64,000 nt of DNA from Pseudobdellovibrionaceae bacterium. GTDB lineage: Bacteria > Bdellovibrionota > Bdellovibrionia > Bdellovibrionales > Bdellovibrionaceae. The notes beneath the pieces are model-generated. The model was not told the origin of the DNA. It did not search any database and worked only from the letters and a program-made list of their open reading frames with translations. The position numbers and the translations under genes were made by a program. Location: NCBI GenBank assembly GCA_016785955.1, contig JAEUWH010000123.1:62001-126000 (forward strand), read 5' to 3'. Below are positions 25,334 to 34,355 of this stretch, one piece after another. Position 1 is the first letter of the stretch; each line of letters starts with the position of its first letter.

Positions 25334-25530
25334 TGAAGCTTCTTGAAAGAGTCTCGTTGTTTTATATGTTGTAGTCTTCTTTTTTTCTATAATGTGTTCA
25401 ACAGCAGTAGTCATGTTTTGAATCCTTTAAAAGGAAAACGCGCATGTTCATTTTTCATAGGCCTTTGTAGGCAAATGTCCTAAATTGAAACACTTGTGCT
25501 GCTGGTCAAAAATATATAGTTGTTGCGCTA

Positions 25531-25558
25531 TTAAGCTGGACTTTCCACTGTCCGACAT
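25531..25558 (+). promoter_or_regulatory. possible sigma-28-like promoter
   Basis: TTAAGCTG (25531-25538), 12-nt spacer, TCCGACAT (25551-25558), similar to the flagellar-type consensus TAAAGTTT-N11-GCCGATAA. It is followed by the palindrome GGTCTAAGACC. The match is partial. Confidence 0.3.
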
Positions 25559-25592
25559 AGGTCTAAGACCATTCGTCAGGACAGGATCAAGT

Positions 25593-26324
25593 ATGACTTT
25601 TAAGAAAATTTTATTCGTTACTCATATTTTATTTTTACAGGCAAAGGCGCAGGCAGATATTGAATTGCGAGCAAAAGTCTTGAATGCGCTGCGGACAAAG
25701 ACCGAAATTGCAGAAGTCAAAATTTCGCAGATAGGCTTGCCGATATCCAATCCTTCCAGTTCTTCAGCAAGCTCACCGGTCGATGCCCAGTACAGTTCTG
25801 AAGGAAATTCCCAGTCCAACTCACTGATGGATTCAAAGCCCGTGGCGTTTTTGCGATATAGCTTCACTGATTTGAATCCGGCAACATTGCAAATCCAAGA
25901 GACCGAGTCGGGCAAGGCAGTGGATCTTGGAGAATTGTTGAAATTAGGTATCAATGCGGATGTGCTGTCGTATTCATTTTTTAATAGTGTCAATCCAAAG
26001 CCATTTGGGATCAATAAAACTTATCATATTACTTATACGGCGGTAAAAACAGACAACAATAGTTTGAGTCACTTTCTAGTTTATTACGATAAAAAAAATT
26101 TCTACCCTGTTAAAGTAGCCTATTATAACGGAAGTAAAAAAGTAACTACCATTGAATATTTGGATTACAAGAAGCTGAAAGATAAAGTGTGGCGTGCCCA
26201 TGTGATTACGGCAGAGAATCATTTAAATCAAAAACGAATTCGTGTTGAGTTTACAAAAATTGAGATCAATCCGGACCCCTCGAAATTGCGCATAGGCAAG
26301 GGCGTCTCGGCTAATCCTGTTTAG
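25593..26324 (+). CDS. secreted LolA/outer-membrane-lipoprotein-sorting-like protein
   Basis: About 243 aa from the ATG at 25593, which begins a clear signal peptide (to about residue 21, AQA-DIE); a longer frame opening at 25485 would add a non-hydrophobic N-terminus and is rejected. A Ser-rich linker (SSSSASSP) is followed by a C-terminal part with YPVKVAYYNGSKKVTTIEYLDYKKL, wording typical of DUF4292/outer-membrane lipoprotein-sorting relatives with a LolA-like half-barrel. A periplasmic lipid- or lipoprotein-binding role is plausible. The 3' end overlaps the convergent pseudouridine synthase gene by 14 nt. Confidence 0.65.
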   Translation: MTFKKILFVTHILFLQAKAQADIELRAKVLNALRTKTEIAEVKISQIGLPISNPSSSSASSPVDAQYSSEGNSQSNSLMDSKPVAFLRYSFTDLNPATLQIQETESGKAVDLGELLKLGINADVLSYSFFNSVNPKPFGINKTYHITYTAVKTDNNSLSHFLVYYDKKNFYPVKVAYYNGSKKVTTIEYLDYKKLKDKVWRAHVITAENHLNQKRIRVEFTKIEINPDPSKLRIGKGVSANPV

Positions 26325-26958
26325 CTAACGAAAATAAATCGAAAAAGGTTTTGGGGACGGAGTCCTCCACAAAAATCTTATCGCCACTCCATGTGAATTC
26401 GGTCTTCCACGCATGCAAAGCCATGCGTTGGAAACCATACATTTTGGCGATACGTTGATTGTCTTTTGGATTTCCATAGCGGGTGTCTCCGACGATGGGG
26501 CGATCTCCTAGTCGACTGTGTTTGCGGATTTGGTGTTGGCGCCCGGTAATCAGCAGGCACTCGACTGCAGAAAAGTAGGGATTGCTTTGCAGAACTCGAT
26601 AGCGGGTTTTGGACTGCTTTTGGTCTTGAACCAGCCCTTGTGGCAGTTCGCGTCCTTCTCCTTTGTCGGAAATAGGATAGGTCCATTCATGCCACAGATC
26701 GGGGTTTTGAGGCATATTACCTCGCAAGACGGCAAAGTATGTCTTTTTTCCTTGGGCAAGGGCATTTTGGATATCATGTTGCAGAATTGAGTTGCGTGTA
26801 AGGACGACTAAGCCGCTGGTTTCACGGTCAATACGATTTACCAAGTGCCAATCTTTACCATACTTTTGCAGTAGGGATTCGTTGTCGTTGTGGCAACTGA
26901 GGCCTTCTGGTTTGCTGACGATAGTGAAGTCTTTGTGTTGGTAGAGTTCGCGAATCAT
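26311..26958 (-). CDS. RluA-family RNA pseudouridine synthase
   Basis: 215 aa with the family signature around the catalytic Asp: HLVNRIDRETSGLVVLTRN (about residues 37-55) and the later GRQHQIRKH motif. It lacks an S4 domain, like RluA, TruC and YqcB-type enzymes that modify rRNA or tRNA. Substrate position cannot be assigned. The ATG has no strong ribosome binding site. Convergent with the LolA-like gene, overlapping by 14 nt; divergent from glnS. Confidence 0.88.
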   Translation of the reverse strand: MIRELYQHKDFTIVSKPEGLSCHNDNESLLQKYGKDWHLVNRIDRETSGLVVLTRNSILQHDIQNALAQGKKTYFAVLRGNMPQNPDLWHEWTYPISDKGEGRELPQGLVQDQKQSKTRYRVLQSNPYFSAVECLLITGRQHQIRKHSRLGDRPIVGDTRYGNPKDNQRIAKMYGFQRMALHAWKTEFTWSGDKIFVEDSVPKTFFDLFSLAKQD

Positions 26959-27016
26959 TTAGTTTGAGTTTAATTACATAAAAAGTTAAACTTGTTAAGC
27001 ACTTAGTGGGATTTAT

Positions 27017-28672
27017 ATGGAACAAAAAATAGAAGCACAAAATTTTTTAAGACAAATTGTTGAAAAAGATATTAAGAACAACACATATGGTGGCCGGGTG
27101 GTGACACGTTTTCCACCAGAGCCTAATGGTTATCTGCACATTGGTCATGCAAAGTCGATCTGTTTGAATTTTGGATTGGCGGCGGATTATAAAGGCCAAT
27201 GTCATTTGCGTTTTGATGACACAAATCCAGAAACCGAGGACGTCGAGTATGTGGAGTCGATCAAAGCCGACGTAAAATGGTTGGGTTTTGATTGGAACGA
27301 TCATCTTTTCTATGCGTCTGATTATTTTCAACAGTTGTACGACTGGGCGGTGTATTTAATCAAGAACAATAAGGCCTATGTCGATTCCTTAAATGAAGAG
27401 CAAGTGAAAGAATATCGTGGAGATTTCAATCGGCCGGGTAAAGATTCACCTTACCGAGATCGATCTGTCGAAGAAAATTTGGATTTGTTCGAGCGTATGA
27501 AAAATGGCGAATTTTCTGAAGGCCAACACACGTTGCGTGCAAAGATTGATATGCAATCACCGAATATAAATATGCGTGATCCATTATTGTATCGAATAAA
27601 AAAAATGAAGCATCATAATACGGGGGATAAATGGAATATTTACCCGATGTACGACTATGCTCATCCTCTGAGTGATGCGATCGAGAAAATCACGCATTCG
27701 ATTTGCACTTTGGAATTCCAAGATCATCGTCCATTTTATGATTGGTGTGTGGATAATGTTCCTGTGCCGGCCAAGCCTCGGCAGTATGAATTTGCCCGTT
27801 TAAACATGACTTACCTAGTAATGAGCAAACGTAAACTTTTGCAGTTAGTTAAGGAAAAGTTAGTGAGTGGTTGGGATGATCCTCGTATGCCGACAATTTC
27901 GGGGATCCGTCGTCGTGGTTATACGCCCGAGGCGATGAGAAATTTTGCCAAACGTATTGGTGTGGCCAAGGCGGAAAGTCTGATTGATGTGGAAATTCTT
28001 GAGGATTGTGTGAAAGAAGATTTAGATCGAGTCGCTTATCGTGCGATGGTTGTGTTGGATCCGATCAAAGTCACGATCACAAATTACGAAGCGAACAAAA
28101 CGGAAGAGCTTAATGTATCTAGTCATCCGAAAAATGAAGCCTACGGAAAACGTAAAGTTTATTTTTCAAACGAAGTATTTATCGAACGTGCTGATTTTAT
28201 GGAAAACCCGGATGCCGATTTTTTCCGATTAGCCCCGGGAAAAGAGGTCCGTCTTAGAAATGCGTACGTCATTCGCTGCGAAGAGGTGCTCAAAGATCCT
28301 GCGGGTCGCGTGATCGAACTGAAATGTGTATACGATCCTGTAACATTAGGTGGTAAGCCCACGGCCGAGGGAAAAAAGGTGAAGGGCATTATCCACTGGG
28401 TTTCGGGCAAGCACAGTATCAGTGCGGAAATACGGTTATATGGTCGATTGTTTAAAGTTCCAGATCCTGAAAATGTTCCTGCGGGGCAAGATTTCAAAGC
28501 GAATTTAAACCCGAACTCGTTGACGGTCATTAAGACGGCAAAACTGGAGCACAGCCTTTCTGAAGCCGATGTCGCCAGGAAATACCAGTTTGAAAGAACG
28601 GGTTATTTCTGTATAGACAGCAAGGACTCGCAACCAGGGGCTTTAGTTTTTAATCGCATAGTTGAACTATAA
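27017..28672 (+). CDS. glnS: glutaminyl-tRNA synthetase
   Basis: 551-aa class I aminoacyl-tRNA synthetase. The HIGH motif is present as [13 protein letters not shown] (residues 35-47) and the KMSKS-type loop as VMSKRKL (about residue 270). GlnRS-specific DTNPE and the C-terminal anticodon-binding beta-barrels are recognisable, and the length matches GlnRS. It charges tRNA-Gln directly. Its stop codon lies inside a three-copy 12-bp tandem repeat. No adjacent gene suggests an operon. Confidence 0.97.
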   Translation: MEQKIEAQNFLRQIVEKDIKNNTYGGRVVTRFPPEPNGYLHIGHAKSICLNFGLAADYKGQCHLRFDDTNPETEDVEYVESIKADVKWLGFDWNDHLFYASDYFQQLYDWAVYLIKNNKAYVDSLNEEQVKEYRGDFNRPGKDSPYRDRSVEENLDLFERMKNGEFSEGQHTLRAKIDMQSPNINMRDPLLYRIKKMKHHNTGDKWNIYPMYDYAHPLSDAIEKITHSICTLEFQDHRPFYDWCVDNVPVPAKPRQYEFARLNMTYLVMSKRKLLQLVKEKLVSGWDDPRMPTISGIRRRGYTPEAMRNFAKRIGVAKAESLIDVEILEDCVKEDLDRVAYRAMVVLDPIKVTITNYEANKTEELNVSSHPKNEAYGKRKVYFSNEVFIERADFMENPDADFFRLAPGKEVRLRNAYVIRCEEVLKDPAGRVIELKCVYDPVTLGGKPTAEGKKVKGIIHWVSGKHSISAEIRLYGRLFKVPDPENVPAGQDFKANLNPNSLTVIKTAKLEHSLSEADVARKYQFERTGYFCIDSKDSQPGALVFNRIVEL

Positions 28673-28699
28673 AGCGAACTATAAAGCTAACTATAAGGC
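28664..28699 (+). repeat. 12-bp tandem repeat, three copies, across the glnS stop codon
   Basis: GAACTATAAAGC at 28664-28675, identical at 28676-28687, and TAACTATAAGGC at 28688-28699. The glnS stop TAA (28670-28672) is inside the first copy, so copy number does not change the protein. Confidence 0.9.
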
Positions 28700-28835
28700 T
28701 AGGAATTGCCCTCCATGAGTGGACCTAAAGCAAATACCAATTGGTAGGGCATGGCTCGGATGGCGAACCGATGTTGTGTGCGTGTTGTGTTCAAAGCCAT
28801 AGAGTTCAGTCTTGTCATTCAGTCTGGCGTTTCAT

Positions 28836-31800
28836 TTATTTTATTTCCTGCGAATGAGCGTCTTCCAGCGAGTGTTCACTTTCCATTCGGCTCATCATCA
28901 GGTACAGCGCGGGAACTACGAACAAGGTAAAAAAGGTGGACACAATCGAGCCTCCAATGATCGTAAGACCCATGGGCAGTCGAGTTTCCGAGCCCATGGC
29001 ATTCCCAATGACCAATGGCAGAGCCGCGGCCACTGTCGCAACGGACGTCATTAAAATTGGCCTTAAGCGAATGGGGCAGGCCTCAAGCAAGGACCTCTTA
29101 ACAAGTTCGCGATCTTTACTGCTTTTATATTCCTTGGGATTACCGATTCGTTCACGCATTTGATTTGTGAACTCCACCAGTAAGATCGAGTTCTTTTTGG
29201 CAATACCCATTAAGACGATGATTCCGATAAAGCTAAATAAATTTAAAGAGGCACCGGCCATCCACAAAGCTAAAAAGGCGCCCGTGATACTGAATGGCAA
29301 GGCGACCAGAATAACGATCGGATGGATAAATGAATTAAACTGAACAGCTAAAATCATGTAGGCGACTAGGATACCAATTAACAAGGCCGACGTGAGCGTG
29401 CGGAAGGCTTCTGTTAAACCAGAGGCGGCTCCTTCTAGGGCGAAGGTGTAACCATCGGGTAATTCCTTTTCTGCGATTTCTCGCGCTTTGTTCAGAATAT
29501 CACTTTGCGAAGTTCCGGGTACCAAAGAGCCAAAAACGGAAACTGTGCGCTGCCGATTAATACGAGTAATCGACTGCATGGATCCAACGGTTTCCATATT
29601 CACGGCGCTCGAGAGAGGTACAATATTTCCGATAATATTGCGTACCCCCAGGGCGGCGATATCTTGATCGGCTTTAATTTCCATGTCGGGGACTTTGACA
29701 CGAATGTCATAGCGTTTGCCGTCAGCCGTGTATCGTCCTTGCCGAACTCCACCGACAGAGGCGGCCAGTGTTCGACTGATGGCTTCTTTCGTCAAGCCCA
29801 TATTGTATAACTCGCCTTGAGTTTTCGGGATAATTTTCAATTCGGGCAGACCCAGTTTAAAATCGGTGTCTAAATCCAAAGCCAGTTGTTGCTCGGTCAG
29901 CTTTTGCATAATCAGCTCGGCTTTGTCTTTCAAGACTGTCAAATCAGGACCGCGCAGATTAAAGGCCACGGGGAACGATCGACCCGAGGTGATTCCTCGC
30001 GATGAAATATCACGCATTTGGATTCGCACACCTTTTAGTTTTTTAAATTCTTCTCGCAGTTGATCCATGACTTGCAGGTGAGTGAATTTTCTAGTTTCTT
30101 TGGGTTTTAAATAAAGCGGTACATTGATATTGTTTACCGAGGGACTCCAGCCGCCGACCCCGACGCTGACCAGGTAGTTGGCGATATTATCGTTCTTGCT
30201 GACAATCTCTTCGATCTCTAAAGATTTTTTGTAAGTCGCCTCAAGCGAGCTGCCTGGAGGTGTTAGTCCTGTCAATAAGATCACATTTTGATCTTGCGCG
30301 GGCAGAAGTTCTTTTTTCACTAAGGGCAGCATTTTCAGAGAAACTAAAAATATTCCAAGCGAAATAAATACGATTGTTTTTGGATAGGCTAAGCATTTAA
30401 CGAGCACCCGTTGATAAAAATGAGCGGCTTTTTCAGAAAGATGATCCACGTATCTTTCAAAGCGTGACACTTTGGGGCTTGAAGACAAAAATGCGGCTGC
30501 CCGCATGGGGGTGATCGTCACCGCTTCCAAAAGTGACAACAGAATTGCGGCGGACATGGTCACGCCGAATTGGTAAAAGAATTTACCCCAAATTCCTTCC
30601 ATGAAAATCACCGGCACAAAAATCGCGATAACAGAAAGAGACGCGGCAACGGCCGAAGGCAGGATTTCCTTGGCGCCATCTGAAGACGCCTTTTTAGGAC
30701 TTTTGCCCATTCTAAAGTGGCGGACGATGTTTTCTAAAAGCATGATGGCGTCATCGACGACGATAGATATGGCCAGGGTTAACGCCAGTAACGTAAACAA
30801 ATTCAGCGTCATTTTAGAAAAATACAAAATAATAAATGTTCCCAAAATGGACGTCGGAATTGAAAACAAAATATTGATGGCGGACTGAAGGCTGCCTAAA
30901 AACAGGAAGCAGATGATGATAGTAATCGCGCCGGCAAAGACAAGCTTTTCTAATGTAGAATGGACGGTTGCCTTGGTGGGCAATGTAAAATCGATGTTCA
31001 CTTGGGCCAAATATCCGTCAGGAAAATTTCCTTTTATATCGTCCATTTTTTTGCGGACACTTTGCGCTAGGGTTACTTCATTGGTACCCCGCTGTTTTTT
31101 TACACTGACAAAGATAGCATCTTTCCCTTGGATGCGTGCCAAACGACGGATATCACTAAGACCTTCCTCAACTCGGGCGACATCTTTGATTCTAAGTGCG
31201 GCTTGTGGTTGCACCGTTTGTCCACCGCGACGAAGAATACGAATATTACTGAACTCTTCAACATTGACCAATTCACCTTGCCACTTAACCCGTAGCTCTT
31301 GTGATTGATGGACAAATTGTCCCGCGGCTGATTCTCGATGCTGTGTCGAGATGGCATCCAGGACATCGATCACAGTCAGATCGTTTTTTTTCAATTTCAC
31401 TGGATCTACCCACACGCGCAGATTCCGAGTCGAAAAACCAGCAATAGAGACTTCGCCAATATTAGGAACGAAGCGGATTTGATCCAGGAAATAATTGTCG
31501 ATCCATTTGATCATGTTCAGTTTAGTGTCTTCGGAATAGACTCCTAAAATCATGATCGGATCTTCTTCTGGGTTTGATTTTTTGATGACGGGTAGATCAA
31601 TTTCAGCCGGAAGAACAAGCTGAGACAAATTAGACTGAACTTCTTGTAAAGCGACATCGATATTTTTGTCGATGTTGAAATCTAATCGAATATTGCCGGT
31701 GCCTTGCCGGGCCGTTGATTTCATTTCGATGATTCCTTCGACATTTAACAAACGCTGCTCGATGGGATCTAAAATTTCTGTTTCAATCAATTCGGGGGCG

Positions 31801-31961
31801 GCGCCTTCATAGGTGACGGTGATATCCAGGACGGGAAAGTCGACGTCGGGTAATTGGCTGACCCCCATTCGATTCAGGCCAACGGCCCCAAAGATGATCA
31901 AGGCACTCATCAGAATCCATGCAAACACTGGTCTTTTAATAGATATATCAATTAAATTCAT
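28836..31961 (-). CDS. AcrB/HAE1-type RND efflux pump
   Basis: 1041-aa inner-membrane transporter of the hydrophobe/amphiphile efflux RND family: N-terminal helix (residues 12-30), large periplasmic domains, helix block with DDAIMLLEN-type proton-relay acidic residues (about 405), and a second half that repeats the layout. It exports drugs or hydrophobic compounds together with an adaptor and outer-membrane channel. Neither partner is next to it in this window, so it is an orphan here. The upstream promoter puts TAATCT 9 nt before the ATG with no Shine-Dalgarno sequence. Confidence 0.93.
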   Translation of the reverse strand: MNLIDISIKRPVFAWILMSALIIFGAVGLNRMGVSQLPDVDFPVLDITVTYEGAAPELIETEILDPIEQRLLNVEGIIEMKSTARQGTGNIRLDFNIDKNIDVALQEVQSNLSQLVLPAEIDLPVIKKSNPEEDPIMILGVYSEDTKLNMIKWIDNYFLDQIRFVPNIGEVSIAGFSTRNLRVWVDPVKLKKNDLTVIDVLDAISTQHRESAAGQFVHQSQELRVKWQGELVNVEEFSNIRILRRGGQTVQPQAALRIKDVARVEEGLSDIRRLARIQGKDAIFVSVKKQRGTNEVTLAQSVRKKMDDIKGNFPDGYLAQVNIDFTLPTKATVHSTLEKLVFAGAITIIICFLFLGSLQSAINILFSIPTSILGTFIILYFSKMTLNLFTLLALTLAISIVVDDAIMLLENIVRHFRMGKSPKKASSDGAKEILPSAVAASLSVIAIFVPVIFMEGIWGKFFYQFGVTMSAAILLSLLEAVTITPMRAAAFLSSSPKVSRFERYVDHLSEKAAHFYQRVLVKCLAYPKTIVFISLGIFLVSLKMLPLVKKELLPAQDQNVILLTGLTPPGSSLEATYKKSLEIEEIVSKNDNIANYLVSVGVGGWSPSVNNINVPLYLKPKETRKFTHLQVMDQLREEFKKLKGVRIQMRDISSRGITSGRSFPVAFNLRGPDLTVLKDKAELIMQKLTEQQLALDLDTDFKLGLPELKIIPKTQGELYNMGLTKEAISRTLAASVGGVRQGRYTADGKRYDIRVKVPDMEIKADQDIAALGVRNIIGNIVPLSSAVNMETVGSMQSITRINRQRTVSVFGSLVPGTSQSDILNKAREIAEKELPDGYTFALEGAASGLTEAFRTLTSALLIGILVAYMILAVQFNSFIHPIVILVALPFSITGAFLALWMAGASLNLFSFIGIIVLMGIAKKNSILLVEFTNQMRERIGNPKEYKSSKDRELVKRSLLEACPIRLRPILMTSVATVAAALPLVIGNAMGSETRLPMGLTIIGGSIVSTFFTLFVVPALYLMMSRMESEHSLEDAHSQEIK

Positions 31962-31970
31962 AGTCTTATG

Positions 31971-31998
31971 AGATTAGTATGATTTATCGAGAGTGCAA
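31971..31998 (-). promoter_or_regulatory. promoter of the RND efflux pump gene
   Basis: Read leftwards: TTGCAC (31998-31993), 16-nt spacer, TAATCT (31976-31971), 9 nt, ATG at 31961. The leader would be about two nucleotides. Confidence 0.45.
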
Positions 31999-32281
31999 GC
32001 TTGAATCCAGCGAATAGCTGAGGTTGATAATGACACACTGAGGGTGGAGAAGTTGGAGAAGTGAGATCAGATGAGAGCAAATATGATCAAATGATAAGAT
32101 TAAATGATTCCATTATGGGACCGTTTTAGATCGAAATTTTTAAGAGCGCGTTAAAATGATATCGATACGGACTTTCGTCTGAGTTAAAATTTTTGCGAGA
32201 TACCAAGAATGATTTAATGTAATGACATTAAATTAGTACCCTCTTAGCATTAAATAATCATTTTTCAGAAGAGGATTATAT
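31999..32281. other. intergenic region upstream of the M13 peptidase, with operator-like repeat
   Basis: No gene in the 320 bp between the pump and the peptidase. ATTTAATGT (32212-32220) and ACATTAAAT (32225-32233) form a perfect 9-bp inverted repeat with a 4-nt spacer, and a third half-site CATTAAAT lies at 32248-32255. Farther left are several ATGAT repeats (about 32070-32110). A regulator site for the peptidase gene is likely. Confidence 0.5.
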
Positions 32282-34297
32282 ATGAACGCAATTATACTAG
32301 CGGGTTTGTCCGCACTGGTTTTTACCAATGTGCAGGCTCATCAAAGCACCGATACTAAAAATTTGCCAATGAGCACGAAATCCAGTGCTATTCCCGATCG
32401 TCGAACCTTTCCATTGAGTACCAAAATTTCGGCGTGTGAAAATTTCCATGATTACGTATGTGATAACGTAGAAAATTCGTTCGAACTAAGACCCGATCGA
32501 AGTTCGCATACATTTTCATTCAGCGATTCCTTCGAGCGTATTTTAAATAAGAAGAAAGAATTTTTTTCAAATATTGAAAATGAAAAGAAATTAACTCCGC
32601 GTGCGCAGCAGATTAAAAATTTTTACTTAGCCTGCATGAATGAGTCTGCGGGAGCGAAAGAGGAAAAAGATACCGTGGCCACTCGAATCAAAGCGATTGA
32701 AAAAGTAAAAACGATTGCTGATTTCTTGAAATTGGATACACAGAATTTTTTCGAAGGGAAAGCCAATCTGTTGGTGTTTGATAGTTCGGCTAATGCTGAT
32801 GATCCGGACAAATATGATATGTACGTGGCCGTTAGTTTCATGAATTTGCCAGATCATGGTTATTATGAAAAACCCGAGCTTGTCGCGGATTATAAAACGT
32901 TAATGACTGATTTTTTTAAAGTCGTCTACCCAAACCTGCCCGCCGAAGAAGTGAAAGTCCGCGTAGAGAAAATGTACAACTTGGAAACAGAATTTGTTAA
33001 TCGTTACCCTAAGGCGGCCGAGCGTCGTCAACGTTGGGGTGAAAAGCGTGATATGCCTCAAAAGAAATTCTTGGCTGATTTCCCTAACATTAAAGCCCAG
33101 CCATTCTTAAGCAAAGCTCCAAAAAATTTGAATGTTCGAGTGAATATTCCGGAATCATTTCAGTTTTATAACGAGTATTTAACGGAAAAAAATTTAGACA
33201 CCTTGAAGGATATCTACTTATACCGAACGACGTCTCATATTATGGATGATGGTTACCCTGATTTCTTCGCGAAAAAATTCGCTTTTAATAAAAAGCACCT
33301 TGGCGGGCCCGAGTCACGCCCTGTGCGCCAAGAACGTTGTACCTTAAAAATGATGAGTGAGTTCGAAAAGGAAGTGGATGAAGTGTTAATGGCGCGCCTA
33401 TTTCCGAATTTCCCAAAACAGAAGGTAGTCGAGATTTCAGAAAAAATTCGCACTTCGATTTTGGATGGCATCAATAAAAGTACATGGTTATCGGCCGAAG
33501 CTAAAGAGACGGCAAAAAAGAAAATTAATAGTTGCCGGTTGCAAGTGGTAGCGCCACAGAATGATCGCGAATGGAACTTCAACCCAATTCAAAAATACTC
33601 GGCAAATGAACCTTTGAAAAATCAGCAAAAATTGCGAGTGGCCTTGATCAAGAAAACGATCAAGGAAATGTATGCTCCGGTGAACAAAGACGCCTGGGGC
33701 ATGGGTCCATTGACGGTCAATGCGTATTTTTCTCCCAGCGAAAATAAGTTTGTGATGCCAATGGGTATTTTACAGTATCCATTCTTTGATGACAAAAACA
33801 CGTTAGAGGAAAACTTAGGAGCGGTCGGAGCGGTGATGGGCCATGAGCTTGGTCACGGTATTGATGATCAGGGTTCTCGGTTTGATGACAAAGGTCGCTT
33901 GAAGGTGTGGATGAGTATGGCTGATCTTACCGAATTCCAAAAACGTGGTGAACGTATGGTTGCTCAGTTTGAAAAGGCGGGGCATAATGGAAAATTGACT
34001 TTGGGTGAAAACGTAGCGGATCTGGTTGGGCTCAGTTTTGCTTATAAGGCCGCGTTTAAAGACAACAAAGGTACCAAAGAAGATAAGCAAAAATTCTTCG
34101 TGTCGTACGCGCGCACATGGTGCGAAGTGAAACGTGATGGCTACAGAGAAAAGCAGTTAAAAACAGATCCTCATGCCTTGGGGTGGGCGCGTATTAACGA
34201 GCAGGTGAAACATCAGCCGGGTTTTCAAGAGGCATTCGATTGTAAGCAAGGCCAACCCATGGTGCTTTCTGATAAAGATCGTATTGTTATTTGGTAG
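32282..34297 (+). CDS. M13-family zinc metallopeptidase (PepO/neprilysin-like)
   Basis: 671 aa, exported (signal peptide to about residue 19). The zinc site HELGH is near residue 521 and the downstream GENVADL (third ligand Glu, with Asp) near 575; an NAYFSP-type substrate-binding motif (NAY) is also seen. These define M13 oligopeptidases, which cut short peptides in the periplasm or outside. A Cys near the start (CENFHDYVC) is typical of the family. Strong ribosome binding site (GAGGA) before the ATG. A terminator follows at 34331. Confidence 0.95.
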   Translation: MNAIILAGLSALVFTNVQAHQSTDTKNLPMSTKSSAIPDRRTFPLSTKISACENFHDYVCDNVENSFELRPDRSSHTFSFSDSFERILNKKKEFFSNIENEKKLTPRAQQIKNFYLACMNESAGAKEEKDTVATRIKAIEKVKTIADFLKLDTQNFFEGKANLLVFDSSANADDPDKYDMYVAVSFMNLPDHGYYEKPELVADYKTLMTDFFKVVYPNLPAEEVKVRVEKMYNLETEFVNRYPKAAERRQRWGEKRDMPQKKFLADFPNIKAQPFLSKAPKNLNVRVNIPESFQFYNEYLTEKNLDTLKDIYLYRTTSHIMDDGYPDFFAKKFAFNKKHLGGPESRPVRQERCTLKMMSEFEKEVDEVLMARLFPNFPKQKVVEISEKIRTSILDGINKSTWLSAEAKETAKKKINSCRLQVVAPQNDREWNFNPIQKYSANEPLKNQQKLRVALIKKTIKEMYAPVNKDAWGMGPLTVNAYFSPSENKFVMPMGILQYPFFDDKNTLEENLGAVGAVMGHELGHGIDDQGSRFDDKGRLKVWMSMADLTEFQKRGERMVAQFEKAGHNGKLTLGENVADLVGLSFAYKAAFKDNKGTKEDKQKFFVSYARTWCEVKRDGYREKQLKTDPHALGWARINEQVKHQPGFQEAFDCKQGQPMVLSDKDRIVIW

Positions 34298-34330
34298 ATT
34301 GAGACTTTGGTAATAAATCGAGACTTTAAA

Positions 34331-34355
34331 AAAGCAGCGCTTTGGCGCTGCTTTT
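34331..34355. terminator. terminator between the peptidase and histidine kinase genes
   Basis: AGCAGCGC (34333-34340), TTTG loop, GCGCTGCT (34345-34352), with A-rich flank on the left and T-rich on the right. It can act for both convergent genes; its right side touches the histidine kinase stop codon. Confidence 0.8.

Larger units (their letters stand above)
25254..25592. other. 339-bp intergenic region with hairpin and promoter motifs
   Basis: No gene seen. It contains the inverted repeat at 25279-25333, a 10-bp direct repeat TAGGCAAATG (25310-25319 and 25468-25477), the sigma-28-like element at 25531-25558 and, just after it, a palindrome GGTCT-A-AGACC (25560-25570). Confidence 0.5.

Noticed and set aside
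28733-28810. tRNA-like stretch after glnS (AATTGGTAGGGCA resembling a D-arm, TTCAAAGCC resembling a T-arm)
   Set aside because: The anticodon arm has an eight-base loop and the T stem does not pair, so no cloverleaf forms. It could be a chance match.
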